Source: Paraburkholderia phenazinium (GTDB lineage Bacteria; Pseudomonadota; Gammaproteobacteria; Burkholderiales; Burkholderiaceae). From it: DNA of 64,000 nucleotides. The notes under the pieces were generated by a model. The model was not told the DNA's origin. It made no database searches and worked only from the letters and a program-made list of their open reading frames with translations. Position 1 is the first letter of the stretch; every line of letters begins with the position of its first letter. Both the position numbers and the translations under genes were made by a program. The stretch is from the NCBI RefSeq assembly GCF_900100735.1, contig NZ_FNCJ01000004.1, positions 250,019 to 314,018 on the forward strand, read 5' to 3'. This document shows positions 17,665 through 25,952 of the stretch, in pieces.

Positions 17665-19065
17665 ATGACCCAATCCGGCCTCTCCCGGGTGGCCGCCCCG
17701 CCGCCTACCCTTTCCCGTCACGCTGCCGACACCGCCCGCCTCGCCGCCCCGCTCGCCATTGCCCAGTTGTCGCAGATGGCGATGGGCGTCACCGACACGA
17801 TCCTGCTCGGCTCGCTCGGTCCCGACGCGCTAGCCGCCGGCGGCCTCGGCGCCAATCTGTTCTTCGTGGTCGTCACGCTGCTGCAGGGCGTGCTGACCTC
17901 GGTGAGCGTGAGCGTCTCGCACGCCCGCGGCGCCCAGGCCGAGGACCGCGTGCCGCACATCTACTGGACCGGCTTCGTGATGTCGGTGCTGTTGTCGATT
18001 CCCGCCTTCGCGCTGCTGTCGTTTGCAACGCCGGTCTTGCTCGCCTTCGGCGAACCGCCGCTGCTCGCGCACAACGTCGGCGAGTACGCCGCCGTGCTGC
18101 GCTGGGGCGCGCTCGGCAGCCTGATCGGGATCGGCCTGATGCGCTCGTTCCTGCCGGCCATCGGTGCGGCGAAGCGGCTGCTGTGGGTGTCGCTGGCAGG
18201 GGTCTTCGTCAACGGATTCCTGAACTACGGCCTGATCCACGGCGCCTATGGCCTGCCGCACCTCGGTTTTCTCGGCTCGGCAACCGCCACCACGATCACG
18301 GTCTGGATGACAGCGCTGGTGCTGATGGCATGGCTGCATCTGCGGCCGCGCTATCGCCATTTCGTCACGGCGACGCGGCCGAAATTGCCGTTGATGGGCG
18401 AGCTGTTCAGCATCGGCTGGCCGGTCGCGATCACCTATGGCGTCGAATCCACGCTGTTTCTGGCCACCGGCCTGATGGTCGGCCTGCTCGGCGAAGCGCA
18501 GCTCGCGGCGCACCAGATCGCGCTGAACGTCGCCTCGGTCGCCTTCATGGTGCCGCTCGCGATTGGCCAGGCGGCCAATGTGCGGGTGGGCTACTGGTCG
18601 GGCGCCGGGCAGCCACTCGCGGCACGCCACGCCGGTTTCGTGGCGATCGCGCTCGGCGTAGCCTTCATGTCGCTCTCGGGGCTTGTGCTGATCCTCGCGC
18701 CGCACTGGATCGTCGGCCTCTACCTGCATCTGGACGACCCCGCCAACGCGGCCACGGTCAAGCTCGCCAGTTCGCTGCTCGGTGTGGCCGCCATCTTCCA
18801 GATCGTCGACGGCATGCAGACCGTCGGCTCCGGTTGCCTGCGCGGCCTGAAGGACACCCGCGTGCCGATGCTGGCCGCAGCGCTCGGCTACTGGGGCATC
18901 GGTTTTCCGACCGGTTACACGCTGGCGTTTCACTTCGGACTCGGCACCAGCGGTTTGTGGTGGGGTCTCGCGGCCGGCCTCGCGAGCGTTGCGCTGCTGA
19001 TGACGCTGCGTTTTCACAAGCTCAGCCTGCGCCGCGTCCCGCTGGCGTCACGGCCGTCGGCATAA
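17665..19065 (+). CDS. MATE-family multidrug efflux transporter
   Basis: This 466-residue inner-membrane protein has about 12 hydrophobic helices in two similar halves and matches the MATE (NorM) family, which exports cationic drugs in exchange for sodium or protons. Family features include APLAIAQLSQMAMGVTDTI in the first helix, GVESTLFLATGLMVGLLGE at the start of the second half, and QIVDGMQTVGSGCLRGLKDT late in the protein. The ATG at 17665 was chosen because the extra residues from 17638 are unlike the family. The substrate is not predictable. Confidence 0.9.
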   Translation: MTQSGLSRVAAPPPTLSRHAADTARLAAPLAIAQLSQMAMGVTDTILLGSLGPDALAAGGLGANLFFVVVTLLQGVLTSVSVSVSHARGAQAEDRVPHIYWTGFVMSVLLSIPAFALLSFATPVLLAFGEPPLLAHNVGEYAAVLRWGALGSLIGIGLMRSFLPAIGAAKRLLWVSLAGVFVNGFLNYGLIHGAYGLPHLGFLGSATATTITVWMTALVLMAWLHLRPRYRHFVTATRPKLPLMGELFSIGWPVAITYGVESTLFLATGLMVGLLGEAQLAAHQIALNVASVAFMVPLAIGQAANVRVGYWSGAGQPLAARHAGFVAIALGVAFMSLSGLVLILAPHWIVGLYLHLDDPANAATVKLASSLLGVAAIFQIVDGMQTVGSGCLRGLKDTRVPMLAAALGYWGIGFPTGYTLAFHFGLGTSGLWWGLAAGLASVALLMTLRFHKLSLRRVPLASRPSA

Positions 19066-19525
19066 CACATGCCGAAGCACGCGGCTGCGCTGGTGCCGGA
19101 CAGTCCAACCCGGCGAGCTAAGCAAAGCAGGTATCGTTAGTTGGTGCGAGCCACAGCGCGCGATAGGATTAAACCGTCTTCTTGACACTCCTTCCTCTGA
19201 CAGGGAAAGAAACTGGGTTTGAACCCGTGCACTGCGCGGGTTCTTTTTTCCAGCTTCGCTTGGGGTCCGGGCAACGCGTTCGCGCGAACGGTAAAATACG
19301 CGCCGGTTGCCTCACAGACCTACCCCCGGTCGTCCCGATTGCCACAACCGCCCGCCGCGTCCCACAAGGGCGCACCGCCTCACGGTCAGTGATCCGCTGC
19401 CCATCGTTCGTCGCACCGCACGCCGGACCACGCGCTGATGCGTCGGCGCAAGGCCAACGCCTTGGCCTCGCCAGCACGCACACGCGCGAATCGTCATTCA
19501 AAAACAGAACCAAGGACCTCCTGAC
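19066..19525. other. Intergenic region with a terminator hairpin
   Basis: This 460-base spacer separates the MATE gene from the PanS-like gene. A hairpin (GAACCCG with CGGGTTC) at 19221-19243 followed by six T looks like an intrinsic terminator on the plus strand, more than 150 bases after the MATE stop. A GTAAAAT element near 19291 could be a -10 box for the downstream gene, but there is no convincing -35. An AAGGACCTCCTGAC ribosome-binding region ends the spacer. A TTGACA at 19192 has no matching -10. Confidence 0.5.
19221..19249 (+). terminator. Hairpin with U-tract downstream of the MATE gene
   Basis: A 7-bp stem GAACCCG/CGGGTTC with a 9-base loop is followed by TTTTTT. The long distance from the MATE stop leaves open that it ends a separate small transcript. 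Confidence 0.55.
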
Positions 19526-20485
19526 ATGCTTGCCCGGGTTACCCGTCTCTTTCCGCTGTGGGCCGTACTGGTCTCTCTCGCCGCCTACTTCTCGCCGGCT
19601 TCGTTCAGCCCGATCGCGCCGCACGTCACCACGCTGCTGACAATCATCATGCTGGCGATGGGCGTGACCCTGTCCATCGCCGATTTCAAACGCGTCTTCA
19701 CCCGGCCCGCGCCGGTTGTCGCCGGCATCGTGCTGCACTACCTCGTGATGCCGCTTGCCGCATGGGCCATCGCCAAGGTGCTGCATATGCCGCCCGACCT
19801 GACGGCCGGCATGGTGCTGGTGGGCAGCGTCGCGAGCGGCACCGCGTCGAACGTGATGATTTATCTGGCGCGCGGCGACGTGGCGCTGTCGGTGACGATC
19901 AGCGCACTGTCGACGCTGGTCGGCGTGTTCGCCACACCCTTGCTCACACGCCTTTATGTCGACGCGTCGATCGCGGTCGATGTGCACGGCATGCTGATGA
20001 GCATTCTGCAGATCGTCGCGCTGCCGATCGTCGTGGGCCTCGTGATCAATCATCTGTTCGGCAAGCTGGTGCGGGTGGTCGAGCCTGTTTTGCCGCTCGT
20101 CTCGATGGTCGCGATCTTGCTGATCATCTCCGCGGTCGTGGGCGGCACGCAGAAGAGCATTGCCTCGGTCGGCCTCGTGGTGATGCTGGGTGTCATCCTG
20201 CACAACGGCATCGGCTTGCTCGGCGGATACTGGGGCGGCCGGCTGCTCGGTTTCGACGAAGCCGTGTGCCGCACGCTCGCCATCGAAGTCGGCATGCAGA
20301 ACTCTGGTCTTGCCGCCACGCTGGGCAAGCTGTATTTCTCGCCGCTCGCGGCCCTGCCGGGCGCCTTGTTCTCGGTGTGGCACAACCTCTCGGGATCGCT
20401 GCTGGCCGGCTACTGGGCCGGCCGCCCCGCCAAGGGCTCTACCCATCCGGATGGCGCAGCCTCGTTCACGGCCGAGCGCGGCTGA
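19526..20485 (+). CDS. panS: Bile acid:sodium symporter family protein, PanS-like
   Basis: This 319-residue membrane protein with about ten helices belongs to the bile acid:sodium symporter (BASS) superfamily. Its pattern, including [22 protein letters not shown] and [14 protein letters not shown], is typical of the bacterial PanS/YocS branch. PanS imports pantoate or ketopantoate for coenzyme A synthesis in Salmonella; whether this copy has the same substrate is an inference. It has a good AAGGACCTCCTGAC upstream region and stands alone. Confidence 0.85.
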   Translation: MLARVTRLFPLWAVLVSLAAYFSPASFSPIAPHVTTLLTIIMLAMGVTLSIADFKRVFTRPAPVVAGIVLHYLVMPLAAWAIAKVLHMPPDLTAGMVLVGSVASGTASNVMIYLARGDVALSVTISALSTLVGVFATPLLTRLYVDASIAVDVHGMLMSILQIVALPIVVGLVINHLFGKLVRVVEPVLPLVSMVAILLIISAVVGGTQKSIASVGLVVMLGVILHNGIGLLGGYWGGRLLGFDEAVCRTLAIEVGMQNSGLAATLGKLYFSPLAALPGALFSVWHNLSGSLLAGYWAGRPAKGSTHPDGAASFTAERG

Positions 20486-20830
20486 TGCGCTGTTGATCCG
20501 AGGTTGATACGCTGGTAGCGCGCTCGTCAGCGACGAGCGCGCGCCAAGCCGCAACGCAACGCAACGCACCAACCCCAAATTCTCAACACACATTTCCAAC
20601 GGGTAACTCGTTCGTATAACGAATTATCGAACCTCCGCCACCAAAGCGCACGAACTGCGCCATCCACCTCGCCCCGATGGCGCCCTCACCCGTATCGACG
20701 CAACCTGCGCTCGCCGCGAACCTGTTCGAACAATTCCCCTTAGAATGCTTTCCTCGACGGACCACAGGTGCATCGGGTATACGCCTTTAGCATTCGGGCG
20801 TGTGCGAACCGAATCCAGCGGAGAAATAGC
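20486..20830. other. Intergenic region with two dyads
   Basis: This 345-base spacer holds a perfect 11-bp inverted repeat at 20518-20542, an AT-rich dyad (TTCGT ATA ACGAA) at 20611-20623, and a TAGAAT box at 20741-20746 that could be the -10 of the downstream phospholipase-type gene. An in-frame ATG at 20768 leaves open a longer N-terminus for that gene. No RNA gene is recognised. Confidence 0.5.
20518..20542 (+). terminator. GC-rich hairpin after the PanS-like gene
   Basis: GCGCGCTCGTC and GACGAGCGCGC pair perfectly around a 3-base spacer, 33 bases after the stop. There is no U-tract, so it may act as a 3' stabiliser or a rho-assisted stop. Confidence 0.4.
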
Positions 20831-22525
20831 GTGCCGGCGTACGACAGCAACAACAAGATCGCGTCGCAGGATCATCAGGGAATCGCAGGCACGGCAACCA
20901 GCACGCGCCATGCCGCGCGCACGCTTACCAACATCGGCAAGCGTTGCCTGGTTCTATGCGCATTAGCGGCAGTTTTGACCGCCTGTGCGAGCCGACCGCC
21001 CGCGGCCGCGTTCGATCGGCCCGTCACTCACGCGTTGCCCACCTCCACCACAACTGCCCTTGGTACCGCGCTCGCTCCCTTCGAGCAGGCGCACCCAGGC
21101 GAATCGGGCTTTCGCGTGCTGTCCAACGGTACGCAAGCGCTGCAGATGCGCATCGCCCTCGCCCGCGCCGCTACGAAAACGCTCGACATGCAGTACTACA
21201 TCGCCAACGAGGACACCACCGGCAAACTGCTGCTCGGCGCCGCGCTGTACGCGGCCGATCACGGCGTGCGGGTGCGCATGCTGGTCGACGACCTGAATTT
21301 CAAGGACATCGACGACGTCATGGCCGGCCTCAACTCGCACCCGAACATCGAGATCCGCGTCTTCAATCCGTTCGGCAGCACCCATCGCAGCGTGTTCGAG
21401 CGCACCAGCAATCTGTTCACGAAGATCGACCAGTTCACCCGCCGCATGCACAACAAGGCGATGATCACGGACAACCAGGTGGCGATCGTCGGCGGCCGCA
21501 ATCTCGGCGACGAATACTTCAGCGCGAGCCCGACGCTGCAGTTCCGCGATCTCGATGTGCTGGCTGCCGGCCCGATCACCGCGGATGTCTCGGCGAGCTT
21601 CGACGAGTACTGGAACAGTAGCGGTGCGTATCCGCTGCGTGCGCTGAACCAGCAGACCTTCTCGCCGCAGGAACTGGACGCCACGCGTGACGCCTTGCGC
21701 GCGCACTGGCGCACTAACGCCGATCCGTACAACGCAAAGCCGCTCAATGCGACCCCGCTAGCCGCGCAGATCGCCAACGACTCGCTCGGCCTCACCTGGG
21801 CGCCGGCGGAATTCAAGGCCGACACGCCAGGCAAGATCGATCAGCCCTCGCCCGATTACGTGAGCCCGCCGATGCAGCGGCTCGTCGAATTGACGAAGGA
21901 CGCCCAGAAAGAATTCCTCGTGATATCGCCCTACTTCGTGCCGCACGATGCCGGCGTGCAAGTGCTCGCGCAACTCACCGGGCGCGGCGTGCGGGTGGCG
22001 GTTCTGACCAATTCGCTCGCCGCCACCGATGCGCTCGCCGTGCAGGCCGGCTACAGCCCGTACCGGGTGCCATTGTTGCAACACGGTGTGGAGCTCTACG
22101 AGTTCAAGCCGGAACAACGCAGCGCGCGCGTCTCGGTAACAGGCTCGAGCTCCCGTGTCAGCCTGCACGCGAAAACCTACGTGATCGATCGCAAGATTCT
22201 CGTCATCGGTTCGATGAACCTCGATCCGCGTTCGGCGAACCTGAACACCGAACTGGCGCTGGTGATCCATAGTCCTGCGCTCGCCGCCGAGGTCGCCACC
22301 CTGTTCGACCGCGCCACCGCACCCGAGACGAGCTACCGCGTGACCCTCGCCACACCGGCGCAACTTGCCGGCCTCAGCTATATCGGCGCGCCCCAGTCGC
22401 AACTCGAATGGACCGACAAAGAGGACAACACCTGGCGCACCTACAACTCCGATCCACAAGCCGGTTTGTACCGAAATCTGCTGACGGGTCTATTCTTGCT
22501 ATTGCCGGTCCAAGGACAGCTTTGA
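20831..22525 (+). CDS. Phospholipase D family lipoprotein (cardiolipin synthase C-like)
   Basis: The product carries two HKD motifs, HNKAMITD and HAKTYVID, each followed by the GG/GS-N stretch of the phospholipase D superfamily ([11 protein letters not shown] and [10 protein letters not shown]). Overall order and length (about 564 residues) resemble ClsC-type cardiolipin synthases. The N-terminus has a hydrophobic segment ending in the lipobox LTAC, so it is probably a lipoprotein anchored at the membrane. A GTG at 20831 with GGAG 8 bases upstream is the preferred start; ATG 20768 is the alternative. No YmdB-like partner gene is adjacent. Confidence 0.87.
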   Translation: MPAYDSNNKIASQDHQGIAGTATSTRHAARTLTNIGKRCLVLCALAAVLTACASRPPAAAFDRPVTHALPTSTTTALGTALAPFEQAHPGESGFRVLSNGTQALQMRIALARAATKTLDMQYYIANEDTTGKLLLGAALYAADHGVRVRMLVDDLNFKDIDDVMAGLNSHPNIEIRVFNPFGSTHRSVFERTSNLFTKIDQFTRRMHNKAMITDNQVAIVGGRNLGDEYFSASPTLQFRDLDVLAAGPITADVSASFDEYWNSSGAYPLRALNQQTFSPQELDATRDALRAHWRTNADPYNAKPLNATPLAAQIANDSLGLTWAPAEFKADTPGKIDQPSPDYVSPPMQRLVELTKDAQKEFLVISPYFVPHDAGVQVLAQLTGRGVRVAVLTNSLAATDALAVQAGYSPYRVPLLQHGVELYEFKPEQRSARVSVTGSSSRVSLHAKTYVIDRKILVIGSMNLDPRSANLNTELALVIHSPALAAEVATLFDRATAPETSYRVTLATPAQLAGLSYIGAPQSQLEWTDKEDNTWRTYNSDPQAGLYRNLLTGLFLLLPVQGQL

Positions 22526-22622
22526 TGCGCCTGATCGAGCGCCAGCGGTGCGGCCGCGTGCGCTAGCCGAACCATGCAGTGATCCACGTAATCCTTTAAT
22601 CAAGTTAGGAGCGGAGCCGACC

Positions 22623-24023
22623 ATGACCGAAGACGTACGAATGGAGCGCGACACATTCGGCGCGATTGCCGTGCCGAATGCCCAGTTGTGGGGGGCGCAA
22701 ACGCAGCGTTCGCTGCAGAATTTCCGTATCTCGACGGAGAAGCAATCGCCGGAGCTGATCACGGCTCTTGCCGTCATCAAGCGCGCGGCGGCCGAAGTCA
22801 ATCTGGGCCTCGGCGTACTCGACGAGAGCAAGGCGAAGGCCGTCATGCAGGCTGCCGACGAGATCATCGACGGCAAGCACCCCGGCGAGTTTCCGCTGGC
22901 GGTCTGGCAAACCGGTTCCGGCACGCAGACCAACATGAACCTCAACGAGGTGATTGCGAACCGCGCGAGCGAACTGCTCGGCGGCGAGCGCGGCGAAGCG
23001 CGCAAGGTGCATCCGAACGACGACGTGAACCGTGGCCAGTCGTCCAACGACGTGTTCCCGACCGCCATGCACGTGGCCGCCGCGTTCGCCATCGTCAAGC
23101 ATCTGGTGCCGGCGTTGAAGACGCTGCGCGACACGCTCGACAGCAAGGCCAAGGCCTTTGCCGGGATAGTCAAGATCGGGCGCACGCACTTGCAGGATGC
23201 GACGCCGCTCACGCTCGGCCAGGAGTTCTCGGGTTATGTCGCGCAGCTCGACCACGGCATTCGCCACGTCGAAGCGACGCTACCGCATCTGTACGAGCTC
23301 GCGCAGGGCGGCACCGCGGTCGGCACGGGGCTCAACGCGCATCCGCAATTCGCGGACAAGGTCGCGGCGGCGATCGGCAAGCTGACCGGCCTGCCGTTCG
23401 TGTCGGCGCCCAACAAGTTCGAAGTGATGGCCGCAGCCGACGCGCTGGTGTTCGCGCACGGCGCACTAAAGACTGTGGCCGCCAGCCTGATGAAAATCGC
23501 CAACGACATCCGCTGGCTTTCGAGTGGCCCCCGCTGCGGGCTCGGTGAACTGTCGATTCCGGAAAACGAACCGGGCAGCTCGATCATGCCGGGTAAGGTC
23601 AATCCGACCCAGTCCGAAGCCATGACGATGCTGTGCTGCCAGGTGTTCGGCAACGACGTCGCGGTGAACATGGGCGGCGCGAGCGGCAACTTCGAACTGA
23701 ATGTGTTCCGTCCGATGATTGCGCACAACGTGCTGCAATCGATTCGCCTGCTTGCCGACGGCGCACACAGCTTCAACGACAACTGCGCGGTGGGCATCGA
23801 GCCGAATCGAGAACGCATCGACACGCTGCTCAACGAGTCGCTGATGCTGGTGACAGCGCTCAATCCGCACATCGGCTACGACAAGGCCGCCAAGATCGCC
23901 AAGCAGGCGCACAAGGAAGGCACCACGCTGAAGGCAGCGGCGCTCGCGCTCGGCTTTGTCACCGAGCAGCAGTTCGACGAGTGGGTGCGGCCGCACGACA
24001 TGGTGGGCAACAAGACGGGCTGA
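22623..24023 (+). CDS. fumC: Class II fumarate hydratase FumC
   Basis: FumC is the iron-independent, oxidant-stable fumarase that interconverts fumarate and malate in the citric acid cycle. The 466-residue length is typical. The superfamily signature [16 protein letters not shown] is present (around residue 317), as are [11 protein letters not shown] (around 98) and the active-site region [12 protein letters not shown] (around 183). The ATG at 22623 has an AGGAGCGG site upstream. It lies alone between the phospholipase-type gene and the convergent thioesterase gene. Confidence 0.97.
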   Translation: MTEDVRMERDTFGAIAVPNAQLWGAQTQRSLQNFRISTEKQSPELITALAVIKRAAAEVNLGLGVLDESKAKAVMQAADEIIDGKHPGEFPLAVWQTGSGTQTNMNLNEVIANRASELLGGERGEARKVHPNDDVNRGQSSNDVFPTAMHVAAAFAIVKHLVPALKTLRDTLDSKAKAFAGIVKIGRTHLQDATPLTLGQEFSGYVAQLDHGIRHVEATLPHLYELAQGGTAVGTGLNAHPQFADKVAAAIGKLTGLPFVSAPNKFEVMAAADALVFAHGALKTVAASLMKIANDIRWLSSGPRCGLGELSIPENEPGSSIMPGKVNPTQSEAMTMLCCQVFGNDVAVNMGGASGNFELNVFRPMIAHNVLQSIRLLADGAHSFNDNCAVGIEPNRERIDTLLNESLMLVTALNPHIGYDKAAKIAKQAHKEGTTLKAAALALGFVTEQQFDEWVRPHDMVGNKTG

Positions 24024-24043
24024 GGCTGCGCGAATCCCACCGG

Positions 24044-24065
24044 GGTCCGGCCGCGCTACCGGACC
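24044..24065. terminator. Short hairpin between convergent fumC and thioesterase genes
   Basis: GGTCCGG and CCGGACC pair around an 8-base loop between two gene ends that face each other. No U-tract is present on either side. Confidence 0.35.
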
Positions 24066-24080
24066 TCGGGCGTTACCCGC

Positions 24081-24587
24081 TTAAATCTTGCCCTTAGCCA
24101 CTTCTTCCGGCTTGAGTTCGACGATCGCGTCGAGCGCTTCCTTCACATCCAGCGCGTACTTGGCGAGACGGCTCTGTTCGTCGGTCTCCGGCACGTAGGC
24201 CGGCACCGGCACCGGATGGCCGTTCTCGTTGACGGCCACCATCACGACCAGACAGTCGGTGGTCTGCATCAGCTCGCCGCCCTTCGGATCGCCCGCCTGC
24301 ACCGACACGTGAATGTGCATGCTGGTGCGGCCGGTATGGACGACCCGGGCGCGCAGTTCGACCAGATTGCCGACCAGGATGGGCCGACGGAAGCGGATAT
24401 TGCCGACGCTCACCGTCACGCAGTAGCGCCCCGACCAGACCGCGGCACAGGCGTAGGCGGTCTCGTCGATCCACTTCATCAACGCGCCCCCGTGCACCTT
24501 GCCGCCGAAATTGACCGAGGTGGGTTCGGCGAGAAAGCGGAAAGTGGTTTCGGAACGGTCCAGCGGCGCAGCGGAAGGGGTGCTCAT
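24081..24587 (-). CDS. Hotdog-fold acyl-CoA thioesterase
   Basis: The 168-residue product has the acyl-CoA thioesterase hotdog signature NFGGKVHGGALMKWIDETAY (residues about 27-46) and the RVVHTGRTSMHIHV strand, matching the YciA/BACH-type group that hydrolyses acyl-CoA. The preferred substrate chain length cannot be read from sequence. The ATG at 24587 was chosen over the longer frame to 24638 because it places the fold at the expected distance from the start. It is convergent with fumC. Confidence 0.87.
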   Translation of the reverse strand: MSTPSAAPLDRSETTFRFLAEPTSVNFGGKVHGGALMKWIDETAYACAAVWSGRYCVTVSVGNIRFRRPILVGNLVELRARVVHTGRTSMHIHVSVQAGDPKGGELMQTTDCLVVMVAVNENGHPVPVPAYVPETDEQSRLAKYALDVKEALDAIVELKPEEVAKGKI

Positions 24588-24710
24588 CTTGACTCCGATC
24601 AAACTATGTGTCGAAAGGAGCCGATTATACGAGTGCAATTTTGACTGCGCTGTGCGATGAAGGCCGGTAATTCTGTTTTACCGCCACCGAAACAGAGCCG
24701 GGGCGGCATT

Positions 24711-24851
24711 TTATTTGTGATAGGAAATGCCTTCGTCGATCGTGCCGTACATTGTAAAACCGCTCGAATCGGCGCTCGGCGGGGCCGAGCCACCCTGTGC
24801 GCAGGCAGCGCACAACAGCACGGTAGCGGCGATAACAAGCAGGCGTTTCAT
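24711..24851 (-). CDS. 46-residue lipoprotein with a porin-like N-terminal motif
   Basis: The short reading frame encodes a canonical lipoprotein signal (MKRLLVIAATVLLCAAC, lipobox LCAAC) followed by only about 30 mature residues. The mature part ends in FTMYGTIDEGISY, which resembles the first beta strand of Burkholderia-type trimeric porins (consensus like VTLYGxIDAGI). It stops right after that strand. It could be a genuine micro-lipoprotein or a remnant of a porin gene; the intact signal and lipobox favour a real gene. The ribosome binding site is weak. Confidence 0.6.
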   Translation of the reverse strand: MKRLLVIAATVLLCAACAQGGSAPPSADSSGFTMYGTIDEGISYHK

Positions 24852-25069
24852 GACGGCGTTTTTCCGGAAGACAGGTTTTGATTCTAGCCTGGCGATGCCA
24901 GGCCGCGCATAAGCCGCACCCTTACCTGTTACCCCGCCTTGCCTCGTGGAGGTCGTGGCTGCATTCGACAATTCACGCTAACCTGAAACATCGAATGCAG
25001 CGGCGCGATACAGTGAACACCATGGCGAGCACTCGCGCGCGCCGCAACAGCTTTACATGGGAGCTCCAT

Positions 25070-25783
25070 ATGCCCGCCTCGCTTTCCGACACACACAACC
25101 ACTTCCCCGGCTTGAGCCGGATCGGCGCGCTGCTCGCCGACCCCGGCCGGGCCGCCATGCTGTGGGCGCTGATGGACGGCAGCGCGCGCCCGGCCGGCGA
25201 ACTGACGATCGTCGCGGGCCTGTCGCCCTCGGCCGCCAGCGCGCATCTGGCGCGCCTCACCGAAGGCGGCCTGCTGGCCGTCGAAGTGCGCGGCCGGCAC
25301 CGCTACTTCCGCATTGCGTCGGCCGACATCGCCGCCTCCATCGAGGCGCTCGCCAATGTCGCCGAGGCAAGCGCGCCGCAGCGCACGCCGCTGCGGCCGG
25401 CGCGCACCGTGCCGCTCGAGATGCGCTACGCGCGCACCTGCTACGACCACATGGCAGGCGAACTCTCGGTGCAGCTCTTCGAGCGGATGCTGAGCCACAA
25501 GCTGCTGACCTTGCACGGCAGCACGCTCGAAGCCACCTCGGAAGGCGCCTCGCGGCTCGCCACCTGGGGCATCGACGTGGCCGGCCAGCAAAGCCGCCGG
25601 CGCCGCTTCGCCTGCACCTGCCCGGACTGGAGCGAACGGCGCCCGCACCTGGGCGGCGCGCTCGGCGCGGCCCTGCTCGATGCGTGGTCGTCGCACGGCT
25701 GGGTGGAGCGCACCGACCGCCCACGCATCCTTAGAATCACCCCGGCCGGTCATCAGCATTTCAACGATTTTTTGAAGAACTGA
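25070..25783 (+). CDS. ArsR-family winged-helix regulator
   Basis: From the ATG at 25070 (GGGAG six bases upstream) the protein has 237 residues. The N-terminal half is an ArsR-type winged helix: LADPGRAAMLWALMDG, GELTIVAGLSPSAASAHL as the recognition helix region and the wing VRGRHRYFRIAS. The C-terminal half has a small cysteine motif FACTCPDWSERRPHLGGALG found in one ArsR subgroup, which could bind metal or sense redox change. The inducer and targets are unknown; no obvious target operon is adjacent. Confidence 0.85.
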   Translation: MPASLSDTHNHFPGLSRIGALLADPGRAAMLWALMDGSARPAGELTIVAGLSPSAASAHLARLTEGGLLAVEVRGRHRYFRIASADIAASIEALANVAEASAPQRTPLRPARTVPLEMRYARTCYDHMAGELSVQLFERMLSHKLLTLHGSTLEATSEGASRLATWGIDVAGQQSRRRRFACTCPDWSERRPHLGGALGAALLDAWSSHGWVERTDRPRILRITPAGHQHFNDFLKN

Positions 25784-25857
25784 TCGCAAAGCGGCTACAT
25801 CAAGCATTCAATTTCATTAAGAATCGGCCACTTAACACTTTTTGTTACACGCGAGGT

Positions 25858-25896
25858 AAGGAGGCTTACAAATGTGGGGGCCTTGAAACAGGCCCC
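25858..25896 (+). promoter_or_regulatory. Candidate leader: strong ribosome site, 4-codon ORF and hairpin
   Basis: A perfect AAGGAGG at 25858-25864 precedes ATG at 25872 by 7 bases. The frame reads Met-Trp-Gly-Pro and stops at 25884-25886. A 6-bp GC stem (GGGGCC with GGCCCC, 25877-25896) overlaps this mini-ORF. The next gene starts at 25953. This could be a leader peptide that controls the downstream gene. A GTG at 25874 could use the same ribosome site for a 71-codon frame, but that would run into the next gene. Confidence 0.4.
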
Positions 25897-25952
25897 AACG
25901 GTAGAGTGCTTTCACGGATGCAACACAACCACGCGTCCGCAAGAGAGACAAC

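Noticed and set aside
19192..19250. TTGACA plus hairpin-U-tract considered as a small RNA gene
   Set aside because: No -10 box lies at the right spacing after TTGACA and the transcript would be under 60 bases, so only the hairpin is reported.
20611..20623. TTCGTATA-like dyad compared with a loxP-type recombination site
   Set aside because: Only a short stretch of one arm agrees and the second arm and spacer do not match, so the likeness is chance.
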